Notes: generated from the sequence alone by a model not told the origin. A DNA stretch of 64,000 bases from Chitinophaga niabensis (GCF_039545795.1 NZ_CP154260.1:7073001-7137000); one strand, 5' to 3'. Positions 49,670 through 59,556 are shown, counted from the stretch's first letter. Program-made: numbers and translations.

Positions 49670-50224
49670 TTTCAGGTACACTGTGTAGCTATCCTTCCCG
49701 TATAGCTTTCCGAGATTCCGGATACCACCGTAGCCGGACATAATGAAGAACGCTGTTTGCGTAGCGTTCACGTCTTTCCTTATTTTACCGGTAGCCTTTC
49801 CGTTCTTTATAGTCAGCTCAATAGCCTCCTGCCATTGGGTGGCCAGCTTTGAAAGTGCTTTATTGAAAGTGCTGTTCAGGGGAGACATTTCTTCTATCAG
49901 GTTAATTGCCGGGCAGCCGTACTTAGGGATCAGGTGTGGATTTTCTATCAATAGTCCTTTCATCATCTTATAAATTTCCTGCACCGGATTTTCTGCTTTA
50001 GTGAGTGGTAATACCATGGCTGCATACATGGCCGGGTGCATCACCTCCTGGATCATGGCCAGTCCCATATCATCCTTATTCTTAAAATGATAAAAGAAAG
50101 CGCCTTTGGTAACTGCGGTTTTTATGAGAATATCATCTATGCTCGTGGCCTGGTAGCCGTTTGCATAGACCAGCTCAAATGCTTTTTGCAGGATTGTTAA
50201 CCGGGTTGCGGCTGCTTTGGACAT
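49637..50224 (-). CDS. TetR/AcrR-family transcriptional repressor
   Basis: 195 residues. The HTH is near residues 22-52 (GYQATSIDDILIKTAVTKGAFFYHFKNKDDM), followed by a C-terminal ligand-binding helical domain of the TetR_C type ending LKELKRYLTGLQ. The last nine codons and stop are the template-like unit of the tandem array downstream. A half-conserved operator just upstream of its ATG suggests autoregulation. It probably represses the b561-like/DUF3817 operon. The inducer is unknown. Confidence 0.93.
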   Translation of the reverse strand: MSKAAATRLTILQKAFELVYANGYQATSIDDILIKTAVTKGAFFYHFKNKDDMGLAMIQEVMHPAMYAAMVLPLTKAENPVQEIYKMMKGLLIENPHLIPKYGCPAINLIEEMSPLNSTFNKALSKLATQWQEAIELTIKNGKATGKIRKDVNATQTAFFIMSGYGGIRNLGKLYGKDSYTVYLKELKRYLTGLQ

Positions 50225-50225
50225 A

Positions 50226-50243
50226 AAGTACTAATTGGTATGT
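50226..50243. promoter_or_regulatory. Degenerate TetR operator at the tetR start
   Basis: The right arm AATTGGTATGT matches the perfect operator at 49251-49274. The left arm keeps only 4 of 7 positions. It lies 2-19 nt upstream of the tetR ATG, so weak autoregulation is plausible. Confidence 0.5.
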
Positions 50244-50275
50244 AATGACAAATGTATTAAAAATGAAAATAGGGA

Positions 50276-50304
50276 TTGGCTTACAGCGTGATAAATTATA
50301 TTTG
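50276..50304 (+). promoter_or_regulatory. Promoter of the AraC gene at 50322
   Basis: TTG at 50276-50278 and TATATTTG at 50297-50304 are 18 nt apart, a good Bacteroidota -33/-7 pair, with a leader of roughly 11 nt. Confidence 0.65.
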
Positions 50305-50321
50305 TTCCAACGCCAGCTAAT

Positions 50322-51161
50322 ATGTCCAAAAGAAATAAGATCCCCCTTCATTCACTCGGGAGCAATACCTCTGGTATTGAAGTGAGGCAGTTGACAGAAG
50401 TGGGAGAAGAAGAAACATCATTCATCAATCATATACACCGGGATGATCACTATATTTTCCTTTTCCATAAGAAAGGGCATGCCCGTATGATCATAGACTT
50501 CAAAGAAGTGGAAGCCAGTGGCACAGGTGTTTTCTGCATCCTTCCGGGGCAGGTGCATTATGGTATTTCCATGAAAGATACCCTCGCCTGGTTCCTGGCG
50601 GTGGACGGGGCTTTAGTTCAGGAGCAGTTCCGTACTGTTTTTGAAGAGCGCAGCGGTCTGCTGAAGATTTCTTCGGCAACAGCAGAGCGGCTGGAGGCTT
50701 GTTTCTCTGTGCTAAAGGGACTATGCCAGGAGCCGGACCAATTGATGGTGACGCGTTCCATGACGGATGTAGTGATCGGTTTGTTTGCAGGGATCTTTTC
50801 CGCCACGGAGGAAAGCAGGAATGATGCACATTCCAGGACAACCATTATCACCCGTCAGTTTAAAAGCCTGCTGAAAGGCGGCTTCAGAGAAATGAAACGC
50901 CCTTCCGCTTACGCGGAAGCATTGAATATCTCTCCCTCTTATTTAAATGAAGCCGTGAAGTTAACTACGGGTCTTCCCGTGAGCCACTGGATCCAGGAAG
51001 AAGTAATGATGGAGGCAAAACGCTTGTTGTTCTATACAGACAATACCGTTAAACAGATTGCAGATGATCTGGGCTTTGAAGACCATACTTATTTCAGCAG
51101 GGTGTTCAACCGGGCGGAGGGAACGCCACCGCTGGCCTTCCGGAAGAAATACCGCAAATAA
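50322..51161 (+). CDS. AraC-family transcriptional regulator with cupin domain
   Basis: 279 residues. An N-terminal cupin (FINHIHRDDHYIFLFHKKGHARMIIDF, then GTGVFCILPGQVHYGI) is followed by a linker and the AraC HTH pair with YAEALNISPSYLNEAVKLTTGLPVSHWI and VKQIADDLGFEDHTYFSRVFNRAEGTPPLAFRKKYRK. It is upstream of and co-directional with the siderophore-interacting protein gene, which it may control. It is divergent from tetR. Confidence 0.92.
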   Translation: MSKRNKIPLHSLGSNTSGIEVRQLTEVGEEETSFINHIHRDDHYIFLFHKKGHARMIIDFKEVEASGTGVFCILPGQVHYGISMKDTLAWFLAVDGALVQEQFRTVFEERSGLLKISSATAERLEACFSVLKGLCQEPDQLMVTRSMTDVVIGLFAGIFSATEESRNDAHSRTTIITRQFKSLLKGGFREMKRPSAYAEALNISPSYLNEAVKLTTGLPVSHWIQEEVMMEAKRLLFYTDNTVKQIADDLGFEDHTYFSRVFNRAEGTPPLAFRKKYRK

Positions 51162-51233
51162 TCCAATCTTTCCTTTTATTCCGCTATTGCCATGCCTTTC
51201 ATTTCTCGCGTGCTTTGCAGATAAATTAGCTAT

Positions 51234-51893
51234 ATGCCAAGAATGCCTAAATGGATGGGAGATGCAGTGGAGAGCCTTATGGCGTCCAAGTTCCTGACGG
51301 TAACAGTTACGGAGGTAGAATACTTAAGCCCGGAGGTGAAAAGGGTTTGTTTTACGGGAGATCTGTCCAGGGCGGATTTTGATGCAGGTTATGCAGTAAC
51401 CTTCAGGGTGAGTGCATTGGACCACAGGGACTATACACCTGGTGTATTTACAAAAGATACTTGTGAGATTATTTTTCATATCCACGGAAATGGCCCCGGA
51501 AGCGCTTTTGCAGATAGTTTGCAAGTGGGAGATACAACCAAGATGGTGATCCCCAGGGGCAGAAAGCTCTATCGCGAAGGCGTGGAGAATTTCTTCTTTG
51601 GAGATGAATCTTCTATTGGCACACTTAAAGCTATTATGCAGGAAGTACCTTGTACCGGTATTCTCGAATTGGATGAAGTTAATTTCCGTGTGCCGGAGAA
51701 ACTGGGCATGCAGGTAGATGTTGTGCGTAAAGGCAGCCATTCTTTTGACTTAGTTAATGAAAAGGCTGCTTATGTACTTACAGGGAATGGGGAGTCTATA
51801 CAACGGTTCCGGAAATTGTTGAAGGGAAAAGGGGTGAGCAGCAGCCAGATCATTACTAAGGCTTACTGGATACCGGGGAAGAAAGGACTGTAG
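51234..51893 (+). CDS. Siderophore-interacting (SIP) family flavoprotein
   Basis: 219 residues, cytoplasmic. An N-terminal FAD-binding barrel (LTVTVTEVEYLSPEVKRVCFTGD, then FRVSALDHRDYTPGVF) precedes a ferredoxin-reductase-like C-terminal domain (ENFFFGDESSIGTLKAIM, YVLTGNGESIQRFRKLLK, KAYWIPGKKGL). SIP/ViuB proteins reduce ferric siderophores or act as NAD(P)H:FAD reductases. There is no siderophore receptor gene nearby. The start ATG 51234 has no visible ribosome site. Confidence 0.88.
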   Translation: MPRMPKWMGDAVESLMASKFLTVTVTEVEYLSPEVKRVCFTGDLSRADFDAGYAVTFRVSALDHRDYTPGVFTKDTCEIIFHIHGNGPGSAFADSLQVGDTTKMVIPRGRKLYREGVENFFFGDESSIGTLKAIMQEVPCTGILELDEVNFRVPEKLGMQVDVVRKGSHSFDLVNEKAAYVLTGNGESIQRFRKLLKGKGVSSSQIITKAYWIPGKKGL

Positions 51894-51903
51894 GAATTTA
51901 CAT

Positions 51904-51933
51904 ATCCGGAAGCGTGGGGTAGCGCCTCCGGAT
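51904..51933. terminator. Hairpin between convergent SIP and GH32 genes
   Basis: ATCCGGA and TCCGGAT pair, with inner AGCG/GCGC pairing and a short loop. The flanks are only moderately T-rich. It probably terminates both genes. Confidence 0.65.
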
Positions 51934-51944
51934 TGATAGTTTTA

Positions 51945-53594
51945 TTACCAGGTGCTTTTCAGTTCATACACCGTCATCTTCTTTAACTGTGCATCGTCCC
52001 CTTTTGCAGACAGGGACAATGATTGCTTACTGGTATCAATGTTCACATTCACAGGCATGAACAGTAACCCGTCCGCCGTGAATAATTCCACTCCTATACG
52101 GTCTACATATAAGATCAGATCAAGTTTGCCATTCACCAATGGAGCGCTGGCATTTACACCATCGATCTGTAACTGTTGTTTGCTTACATCGTACACTACC
52201 GGGAGGCCATGAATATCCAGTGTTATTTCTTTGGCTTTCCCGGGTTCAATGGTTGTTCTGATCTCCAGCAATTCCGCATGGATATCGGAGAGGGGATTGG
52301 CGCCGCCTTCTTTCAATCGTGTTGGTTTCACTGTGAAGGTTTTCTCCCGGATGTTTTCCAGTTCCTTTACCGGTGTACGGGTTAATCTCAGGCCCTGTGC
52401 GGTCCGTACCAACTTTAATTCCAGGGGAATGCTCATGGCCTGGTTAAAGTTCATGTCTCCTTTATTGGTATGTGTTCTCCACCAGCCTATTTCTATGCGC
52501 CTGCTTTTTGGTTCGTTGTTGAAAGTCTGGGAAGCATAGAAGTCTCTGCCATGCTGACCATTCAGTCTTTCTATTTCCGGTTTGAAAGTGATGCCATCGA
52601 ATGTGCCGATGGCGTATTCACTATTTGCTGCTATGAGGATCCATTTCTTTTCAGCGGGATTGCCTTCTACGGGTAGTTCAAAGAACTCAGGGCATTCAAA
52701 GAGATAACGGTCATTGCCGATGCCGCCGAGGATGACGCTGGATTTTGTCCAGTTTTTCAGATCGGGCGAGGTGAGGAATTGCATGCTGTGTTGTTCTTTC
52801 TCTCTTTCCACATACAATACCATTACCCATTTTTTGGTGGGCTCATGCCAGATCACTTTGGGATCGCGGTTGTCTTTATTAATGCGGTGTACCACTGTGC
52901 GGTCCAGCTTTTTGAATGTTCTGCCATCGTTGCTCCAGGCAAGGCCCTGGCCCCAGGAGCCAGCGCCGGTGAAGAACATTACCATGGCGCCTTTGCCCAG
53001 GCCGCTGGTGTTGAAGCTGTCTACAATGGCACTGCCGCTGAACATGGTACCGAATTTATCAGGGTGGAGGGCATCGCCTACTTCTTTCCAGTGCAACATG
53101 TCTTTACTCACGGCATGCCCCCAGGTCATATTTCCCCATTCCCGGCCATATGGATTGTGCTGGAAGAAGAGGTGGTATTCTCCGTTGAAATATACCATGC
53201 CGTTGGGATCATTCGTCCAGCCGCGTTTGGGGGAGAAATGAAACTGGCCGCGCAGTTTTTCTTTGTAGAGGGGGAGGGCGTTTTTGTCTTCATCACTTTG
53301 CTGTACGGTGAAATTCGCTTTCCACTTGTCTACACGGAATTCAATGTCCTGGCCTTTCCAGGCGCTGATGTCCAGGTAGGCGAGCCAGTCTGGTTCTCCT
53401 TCTGCCAGTTCTATGTTAAGGTAACGTTCCTTCTCTCCGTCTATCCAGAGTTCTACATTATGTTTGGCTGCCCCGTTCTTTACCGGTAATACCAGGTATT
53501 TTTGAGAAGCTTTGAATACAGTGCTGAATTCCTGCGCGTGTGCGGTTTGGAAAAGTGTTGAGAGGCATAATAATGCTGTCCAAAAGATCTTCAT
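51945..53594 (-). CDS. Secreted fructan hydrolase, GH32
   Basis: 549 residues from the ATG at 53594 with a Sec signal ending near TAHAQ. After an N-terminal beta domain of about 110 residues comes the GH32 propeller: WTNDPNGM with the nucleophile Asp at about 129, FRDP-equivalent NRDPKVIWHE, and the acid/base Glu in ECPEFF. A C-terminal beta-sandwich domain ends the protein. It should act as an exo-fructanase or invertase in the periplasm, releasing fructose for the kinase and porter encoded upstream. It is separated from susD by the tandem array. Confidence 0.95.
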   Translation of the reverse strand: MKIFWTALLCLSTLFQTAHAQEFSTVFKASQKYLVLPVKNGAAKHNVELWIDGEKERYLNIELAEGEPDWLAYLDISAWKGQDIEFRVDKWKANFTVQQSDEDKNALPLYKEKLRGQFHFSPKRGWTNDPNGMVYFNGEYHLFFQHNPYGREWGNMTWGHAVSKDMLHWKEVGDALHPDKFGTMFSGSAIVDSFNTSGLGKGAMVMFFTGAGSWGQGLAWSNDGRTFKKLDRTVVHRINKDNRDPKVIWHEPTKKWVMVLYVEREKEQHSMQFLTSPDLKNWTKSSVILGGIGNDRYLFECPEFFELPVEGNPAEKKWILIAANSEYAIGTFDGITFKPEIERLNGQHGRDFYASQTFNNEPKSRRIEIGWWRTHTNKGDMNFNQAMSIPLELKLVRTAQGLRLTRTPVKELENIREKTFTVKPTRLKEGGANPLSDIHAELLEIRTTIEPGKAKEITLDIHGLPVVYDVSKQQLQIDGVNASAPLVNGKLDLILYVDRIGVELFTADGLLFMPVNVNIDTSKQSLSLSAKGDDAQLKKMTVYELKSTW

Positions 53595-53603
53595 GATGTA
53601 CAA

Positions 53604-53877
53604 TTTAATAAATACCGGTGTGATGGTTTTACTTTTTTACTGATAGTAATAATGCCGGCGTGATCATTTTTTTTGCTGATATGGATAATTGCGTGATCAT
53701 TCTGCTTTTTTGCTGATAGTGATTGTAATAGTACCGGCGTGATCATTTTTTATACTGATATAGATAATTGCGTGATCATTCTGTTTTTTTGCCGATAACG
53801 ATTGTGATAATACCGGCGTGATCATTTTTTGCCGATAGTGGTCATCACCATCCTGCATTTTGCTGATAGAGCCCGCG
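53604..53877 (-). repeat. Degenerate tandem array derived from the fructan susD 3' end
   Basis: Six degenerate units lie between the GH32 start and the susD stop. They alternate between about 36 and 43 bp, so a 79-bp higher-order unit appears twice. Shared landmarks are GTGATCATT and TTTTTTGCTGATA. The unit at 53693-53719 matches the susD coding end at 53841-53869 (CATCCTGCATTTTGCTGATA versus CATTCTGCTTTTTTGCTGAT). Confidence 0.82.
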
Positions 53878-55563
53878 GCTGTAATTGATCTGGTTTAAAG
53901 GTATTGGCAGGAATTCATCCCTGTTCTTTTTAAATAAAGCATCGTTGAGGTGGGCGGACCTTGTTTTTTCTACGGTGAAATATTTGTTGATGTATTCTGC
54001 TGCAATGCCCCAGCGTACAAGATCAAAGAAATGATAGCCTTCCGTAGCAAATTCCAGGCGGCGTTCCCAACGGAGGGCCTGCCTTGCAAAAGCCTGCGTC
54101 CAGGTGCAATTAACGCCGGGCTGGTAAGTGGCTATTTTGTAATTAGCAGAAGGTGTACCATCCGGTTGTTTCAGAAGGGCAGTACTATTTCCGGAACGGG
54201 TGCGCAGATCGTTGATCAGCGATAAGGCTTCATTTTGACGGCCCAGTTCTATCAGTGCTTCTGCTTTGAATAACAATACATCCGCATAACGGATCACATC
54301 CCAGTTCTTGGAGCTGGACATGAATGGCGGGATCTTCTGGAAAGAAGGATCATCCGGTGCTACGGCTTCTTTCAGACTGGCAAATGCATCATATACTTCC
54401 GGTGCACGTGCCCATGAACGCAGGAAGATGTAATTGCTTTTGTATTTGAAAGGTTTGCCGGGAATAGCCACTGTATGGTTCAGCCGGGGATCAAAAGAAC
54501 TGGTCATATAATCACCTGATGCTGCCACATCCACATTATTATACGTATCAAACATAGGCAGCCCGTTCGCATCTGTTTTGAATGCATTGATCAGATCATG
54601 ACTGGGAACATGAAACCCGCAGCAGCCAAATTCTTTGTTCATCGGGTAGTTCAGTGCATGACCATAATCCAGCCTGCCCTTGGGTGTACCATCATCCTTT
54701 GAATACTGAATAGCGAATACAGACTCTTTGCTGTTCTCAAACGGTGTGAGGAAGTTGTTGCCATAGTCTGCATTCGGCATGTATTTGCCGGAGATGATGA
54801 TATCATCGCAGAGTTTATTCACTTCTGTGAGCAGGGTGGTGCTGATACTGGTTACATTATTTGTTTCATCCTGTATGTAAGCCTGGTATAATAGTGTTTT
54901 AGCGAGATACGCTTTTGCAGAGAGTTGATTGGCGCGTCCTACTTCAGGTTGTGTTGGTGGCAGATCTGCTACAGCCGCACGGAAGTCGTCTGCTATTTTT
55001 GTCCAGAGGGCGTCATTGGAATACGTCTTGTTAGAGATGGTGTCATAAACATTCTTTGCTGCATTCTCATCAATATACGGAACGTATTTGAAGAGGATCT
55101 TTAACAGGAAATAGAAGTGCCCTCTCAGAAAGCGTAACTCTCCCTGGCGTTTCTTTTTATCCGGAAAAGCGGCTTCATCAATAGCATTCACCCGGCGTAA
55201 GGCATCATTAGCGCGTGCGATACCCACATATAAACGGAACCACAGTTCATCCGTTAATCCATTGTCTGCCCTGTTGAGGGAGAATGTTTCCAATAGATGG
55301 AACTCTGTAATGTCTCCGGGGCCATCGCCACCTTTATAAGCATCTCCGCCACGCACACTGCCATAAGGCCAGAGGTTGGTGTAGGGAGAAGTATAGTGAT
55401 CATTGCCGAGAGAAGAGTAAGCCGCTATCACGAGTTTGTTTACATTCTCCGGTGTGTTCAAATCGTTGTCTGATACAACACCCTGTGGTGTTTCATCCAG
55501 GATCCGTTTGCAGGATGCCGTGATCAGCAATACGGAGAAGATGAGTGATATGATCTTTTTCAT
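53845..55563 (-). CDS. SusD-family fructan-binding lipoprotein
   Basis: 572 residues from the ATG at 55563; an ATG at 55572 adds three residues. The lipobox ITASC (Cys near 18) is followed by KRILDETPQGVVSD, a standard SusD opening. LRFLRGHFYFLLKILFKYVPYIDE and ALRWERRLEFATEGYHFFDLVRWGIA are the family helices. The C-terminal LNQINYSRGLYQQNAGW ends in codons that recur, degraded, in the downstream array. It pairs with the SusC gene 12 nt upstream. Confidence 0.94.
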   Translation of the reverse strand: MKKIISLIFSVLLITASCKRILDETPQGVVSDNDLNTPENVNKLVIAAYSSLGNDHYTSPYTNLWPYGSVRGGDAYKGGDGPGDITEFHLLETFSLNRADNGLTDELWFRLYVGIARANDALRRVNAIDEAAFPDKKKRQGELRFLRGHFYFLLKILFKYVPYIDENAAKNVYDTISNKTYSNDALWTKIADDFRAAVADLPPTQPEVGRANQLSAKAYLAKTLLYQAYIQDETNNVTSISTTLLTEVNKLCDDIIISGKYMPNADYGNNFLTPFENSKESVFAIQYSKDDGTPKGRLDYGHALNYPMNKEFGCCGFHVPSHDLINAFKTDANGLPMFDTYNNVDVAASGDYMTSSFDPRLNHTVAIPGKPFKYKSNYIFLRSWARAPEVYDAFASLKEAVAPDDPSFQKIPPFMSSSKNWDVIRYADVLLFKAEALIELGRQNEALSLINDLRTRSGNSTALLKQPDGTPSANYKIATYQPGVNCTWTQAFARQALRWERRLEFATEGYHFFDLVRWGIAAEYINKYFTVEKTRSAHLNDALFKKNRDEFLPIPLNQINYSRGLYQQNAGW

Positions 55564-55575
55564 GGAATGCATTAT

Positions 55576-58500
55576 TTAGAATGATACATTGAAACCAGCG
55601 GTTACGATAGCAGGAATGGGGAACGATGTGCCTGGTGCTTCCGGATCGGCAGCTGTAAACCCTTTGCTTTTAATGGTGATCAGGTTGCTGCCTTGCAGGA
55701 ATACCCGGGCAGTTTGTACACCCACGTTGCGCAAAGCGTTCTTGAGGTTATAGCCTAACTGGATATTCCGGAGTTTCATGTAAGAGCCGTTCTCAAAGAA
55801 ATAAGTAGAAGAGCGCCCCTCGTTATTCCTGTTCACCAATGTGAGTGCAGGGATGGTAGAACCTGTGTTCGTGGATGTCCATGCACTGAGGGTTCTGTCT
55901 CCCCAGTTGCTACCTACCCAAAGGGAAGAAAAGTCTGTGAAGGTTTTGAAGGTGTTGTTCACCTCAATGCCCTGTACCCCTTGCAGGAAAAAGCTGAGAT
56001 CAAAATTCTTGTAGGACAGTTCAACATTTAATCCATACAGGAAATCCGGGTTGCCATCTGCAATGAAATCACGGTCTTTATCGTCTATTATCTTATCTCC
56101 GTTGAGGTCGCGGTAGCGGATCCTTCCGAGCCCTTTACCCACCTGTGCAGCAGATTCATCCAGTTCTTTTTGTGTAGTGAATAAACCATCTGCGATGTAA
56201 CCGAAAGATGAATTGATAGAACGGCCCAGGATGGTTTTATCTGTTCCGTTACCGGGGTAAGAAGTTAATACCTGTTTGGGCAGGTAAGTTACTTTGTTCT
56301 TGTAAGTAGAGAAATTACCGGTAACGGTAAAGCGCAGGTCTTTGGTAATATTACCATTGTAAGAAAGTAATACTTCCAACCCTTTGTTTTGCATGGAAGC
56401 GCCATTGAACCAATAGTTACCACCTTCTCCCTGTACGGCCAGGTAACCGGGGCTGATCAATATATCAGATGTTTTTTTGATGAAGTAATCTACAGAGCCG
56501 GTGAGGCGGTTTTCCAATAAACCGAAGTCCAGGCCGAAGTTCGCTTCTTCCGTTCCTTCCCATCTTAATGAATCATTTCCCTGCTGGATACGTGTAAAAC
56601 CTGATGGTAACTGTCCTGAGCCACTGCCACCAATATCATAAGCACTGCCATTGTCGAATCCCCAGGTGGGATCTACGCCATAGATGGAAGCATACAGGGC
56701 GTAGGTAGCGTTGTTGGCAATTTCCTGGTTGCCGGATTTACCCCAGCCGTATCTGAGTTTCAGGTCAGAGATGGTGTGTTGTTTTTTCATGAAGGCTTCT
56801 TCACTGATACGCCATCCCAGGGAGAAAGCAGGGAATGTACCATATCGGTATTCTTTACCGAAACGGGATGAGCCGTCCCTGCGAAGGGTAGCAGAAGCCA
56901 AATAGCGGTCTGCATACGCATAGTTGATCTTGCCGAAGTAAGATAACAGCGCATAACCAGAACCACCGCCGCCATTGTCTTTATTGGAAGAACCGGCATC
57001 GAGGTAAGCGTAATCGATGTTTTCCAGCGCATATCCCTGCCTGGATGCGTAGAACGACTGGTTCATGTATTTGATCTGCTCATGACCCACGAGGAATTCA
57101 AAGCGGTGTTTATCCAGTTCCAGTTTGTAGTTGAGGGTGTTCTGCCAGAGCCAGTTGCCATCATATCCCTGGTTAGTGGATGTTTGATTGGAAGGATCGG
57201 AAAGAAAACCTGACACGTAGGATTTACGAAGGGTGCGTTGGTAGTTACCATTGTAGTCAATACCCACACTGCTCCTGAAATGAAGATCAGGAAGGATATC
57301 TACATCAGCATACACGTTACCGAATACACGGTAAAAGTGGTTGAGGTTTTGCTTATTGTCTTCAATGAGGCGAACAGGATTGTGGCGGTCTGTCATACCA
57401 GGTGCGGGGCCACCCCATCCTCCATCAACGGTATGTACAGGTACAACAGGTTGTTGTACCAATGACGTGAACAATACATCTCCGATAGGAATGAGGGTAT
57501 TGCGGATATAGGAGAAGTTTAGGTTCTCACCTATCTTCAATTTGTTTTTAAAGAAGCTGTAATCTGAATTAAGGCGGGCCGTGATCTTTTTATTGTTGGA
57601 TGCTTTCACGATACCTTTGTTATCATAATACCCCAGCGAAAACAAAGCGCTTCCTCTTTCGCTGCCACTGCTTACAGATACATTGTATTGCTGGATGATG
57701 GCTGTTTGCTCAATCTGATCGTACCAGTATGTATCAGCGGGGCGCATGGTTTTAGCGCCATCGATAAACTCAGGGTAGATGATCTTATTGAGTACGGGAT
57801 TATTGTAATCGCCGTTCCAGTCGTATTGATAGATCTGGTTGTTGTTGGGATTAGTTCTGTCGTTCACAGCGGCCTGCCAGTAAGCTCTGCCGCGGCCGTC
57901 TGCATTCAGTGTTTTTTGTTTGGTGGTGTAATCCTGTGTGGAAAGGGAAGCGTCAAAATCTACGCGGGTAAAACCTTTGCGTGCTTTTTTTGTGGTAACA
58001 ATGATCACTCCATTTGCTGCACGGGAACCATAGATGGTAGCGGAGGAGGCATCTTTTAATACCTGTATGGATGCAATATCATCCTGGTTTAATTCCTGTA
58101 ATCCTCGTTTGGTGGGAACACCATCAATTACATAGAGGGGATCATTATTGCCGAGTGTACCAATTCCCCTGATGCGAACAGTGGCACCTCCTGAAGGAGA
58201 GCCATCAGTGGTGATGAATACGCCGGGCACTCTTCCCTGCAGGGCTTTTACTGGGTTGCCAAGTGGCACATCCCGAATGGCTTCCACATCTACAACTGAT
58301 ACGGCGCCGGTGAGGTCTGCTTTCTTTTGGGCCTGGTAACCGGTAACCACTACTTCATTGAGGTTGCTGGCATCGCGGTCCATTTCAACGATGATATTTC
58401 CGCTGGCAGGTACTTTGGCAGTGAATACTTTCATGCCTATATAGGAGAAAGTAAGGGTTTCATTTGTGGATGAGAGGATGGAGAATTTGCCTGTGCTGTC

Positions 58501-58653
58501 TGTGATCACTGCGGTAGAAGGACTTTGTACGCTAACACCGGGGAGCGGGATGCCGGTGTTTTTTTCTGTGACGGTGCCCGTCACTTTTTTTTGTTGCGCA
58601 GAACTGCTGAGCACTATCAGCAGAAGTGCCATCATTGTAATCCTGTATTTCAT
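55576..58653 (-). CDS. SusC-family TonB-dependent fructan transporter
   Basis: 1025 residues. A Sec signal ends near LSSSAQ, followed by a carboxypeptidase-like domain (VTGTVTEKNTGIPLPGVSVQSP), TonB box/plug (LNEVVVTGYQAQKKADLTGAVSV, IQVLKDASSATIYGSRAANGVIIVTT) and a long barrel ending AGFNVSF. There is no STN domain, consistent with control by the hybrid two-component sensor rather than by sigma/anti-sigma. The gene follows the fructokinase gene by 14 nt, in the order porter-kinase-susC-susD-GH32. Confidence 0.95.
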   Translation of the reverse strand: MKYRITMMALLLIVLSSSAQQKKVTGTVTEKNTGIPLPGVSVQSPSTAVITDSTGKFSILSSTNETLTFSYIGMKVFTAKVPASGNIIVEMDRDASNLNEVVVTGYQAQKKADLTGAVSVVDVEAIRDVPLGNPVKALQGRVPGVFITTDGSPSGGATVRIRGIGTLGNNDPLYVIDGVPTKRGLQELNQDDIASIQVLKDASSATIYGSRAANGVIIVTTKKARKGFTRVDFDASLSTQDYTTKQKTLNADGRGRAYWQAAVNDRTNPNNNQIYQYDWNGDYNNPVLNKIIYPEFIDGAKTMRPADTYWYDQIEQTAIIQQYNVSVSSGSERGSALFSLGYYDNKGIVKASNNKKITARLNSDYSFFKNKLKIGENLNFSYIRNTLIPIGDVLFTSLVQQPVVPVHTVDGGWGGPAPGMTDRHNPVRLIEDNKQNLNHFYRVFGNVYADVDILPDLHFRSSVGIDYNGNYQRTLRKSYVSGFLSDPSNQTSTNQGYDGNWLWQNTLNYKLELDKHRFEFLVGHEQIKYMNQSFYASRQGYALENIDYAYLDAGSSNKDNGGGGSGYALLSYFGKINYAYADRYLASATLRRDGSSRFGKEYRYGTFPAFSLGWRISEEAFMKKQHTISDLKLRYGWGKSGNQEIANNATYALYASIYGVDPTWGFDNGSAYDIGGSGSGQLPSGFTRIQQGNDSLRWEGTEEANFGLDFGLLENRLTGSVDYFIKKTSDILISPGYLAVQGEGGNYWFNGASMQNKGLEVLLSYNGNITKDLRFTVTGNFSTYKNKVTYLPKQVLTSYPGNGTDKTILGRSINSSFGYIADGLFTTQKELDESAAQVGKGLGRIRYRDLNGDKIIDDKDRDFIADGNPDFLYGLNVELSYKNFDLSFFLQGVQGIEVNNTFKTFTDFSSLWVGSNWGDRTLSAWTSTNTGSTIPALTLVNRNNEGRSSTYFFENGSYMKLRNIQLGYNLKNALRNVGVQTARVFLQGSNLITIKSKGFTAADPEAPGTSFPIPAIVTAGFNVSF

Positions 58654-58667
58654 AATACTACGTGGTT

Positions 58668-59546
58668 TTAATGTGAAATGGAATCCACTTCTTTGATATC
58701 ATAATCCGGCATTGCGCCTTTGTAGGTTGTGATGGTTGCTGCCAACCGGTTGGCGAAATCGAGCATTGCTTCAGGTGCTGCTTTGTCTATTGTTTTGGAG
58801 ATGATGGCGGCGAGGAAAGCATCTCCGCTGCCCACAGTGTCTGTTACGGGTACTTTATAACCCGGATGAGTATACGATTGGCCATTCAGGTGTAATTGCG
58901 CACCATTTGCTCCCATGGTAACGATCATATGGCGGATCCCGAATTTATCCTGCAGGAGGGATACGCGGTCTGCTGTATTATTATAACTGCCATACCAGCT
59001 GGTCACCAGTTCCAGTTCATCTATATTCAGTTTAAGGATATCGGCATATTGTAAAAGCGATTCAATGAGGGAGCGGCTGAAATGTGGTGTGCGCAGATTG
59101 ATGTCCAGCACTTTGGTATGTGCTAATTCCAGCAACTGGAAAAGTGTGTTGCGGGAAGTGGCATGGCGGGCACTCAGACTGCCAAACACAAAATACTCCG
59201 CCTGTTTCACCAATGCCTCCGTGGTATCGTCTGCAACAATATGGTCCCATGCAGAAGGGGAAACAATGTCGTACGACATATCTCCGTTGGGATGTTGCGT
59301 TGCTTTTACGATACCTGTTGGTACTGCTTCATCTATTTGAATATATTTCGTGTTCAGGCCTTTGTTTTGCAATACTTTCATCAGTTCATCCCCTCTTTCG
59401 TCTTTACCTATGCGGCTGATCATGGCAGGGCTTTTTCCCAGCCTGTGCAGCTGATAAGCAACATTCATGGGTGCTCCGCCAGGTTGTGGGCCGGAAGGGA
59501 GCAGGTCCCATAATATTTCTCCATAACAAACGATACCGTGGTTCAT
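58668..59546 (-). CDS. PfkB-family fructokinase
   Basis: 292 residues from the ATG at 59546; longer in-frame starts would run into the porter gene. PfkB signatures are CYGEILWDLLPSGPQPGGAPMNVAYQLHRLG at the N-terminus and TVGSGDAFLAAIIS with the catalytic Asp and anion hole at about residues 247-260. In this context it phosphorylates fructose to fructose-6-phosphate after import. It lies 10 nt after the porter gene. Confidence 0.93.
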   Translation of the reverse strand: MNHGIVCYGEILWDLLPSGPQPGGAPMNVAYQLHRLGKSPAMISRIGKDERGDELMKVLQNKGLNTKYIQIDEAVPTGIVKATQHPNGDMSYDIVSPSAWDHIVADDTTEALVKQAEYFVFGSLSARHATSRNTLFQLLELAHTKVLDINLRTPHFSRSLIESLLQYADILKLNIDELELVTSWYGSYNNTADRVSLLQDKFGIRHMIVTMGANGAQLHLNGQSYTHPGYKVPVTDTVGSGDAFLAAIISKTIDKAAPEAMLDFANRLAATITTYKGAMPDYDIKEVDSISH

Positions 59547-59556
59547 GAGCTTAGTA

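Noticed and set aside
53604..53844. CRISPR array or phase-variable promoter
   Set aside because: The repeats are adjacent and degenerate without spacers, and there is no invertase or inverted flank. The similarity is to the susD coding end.
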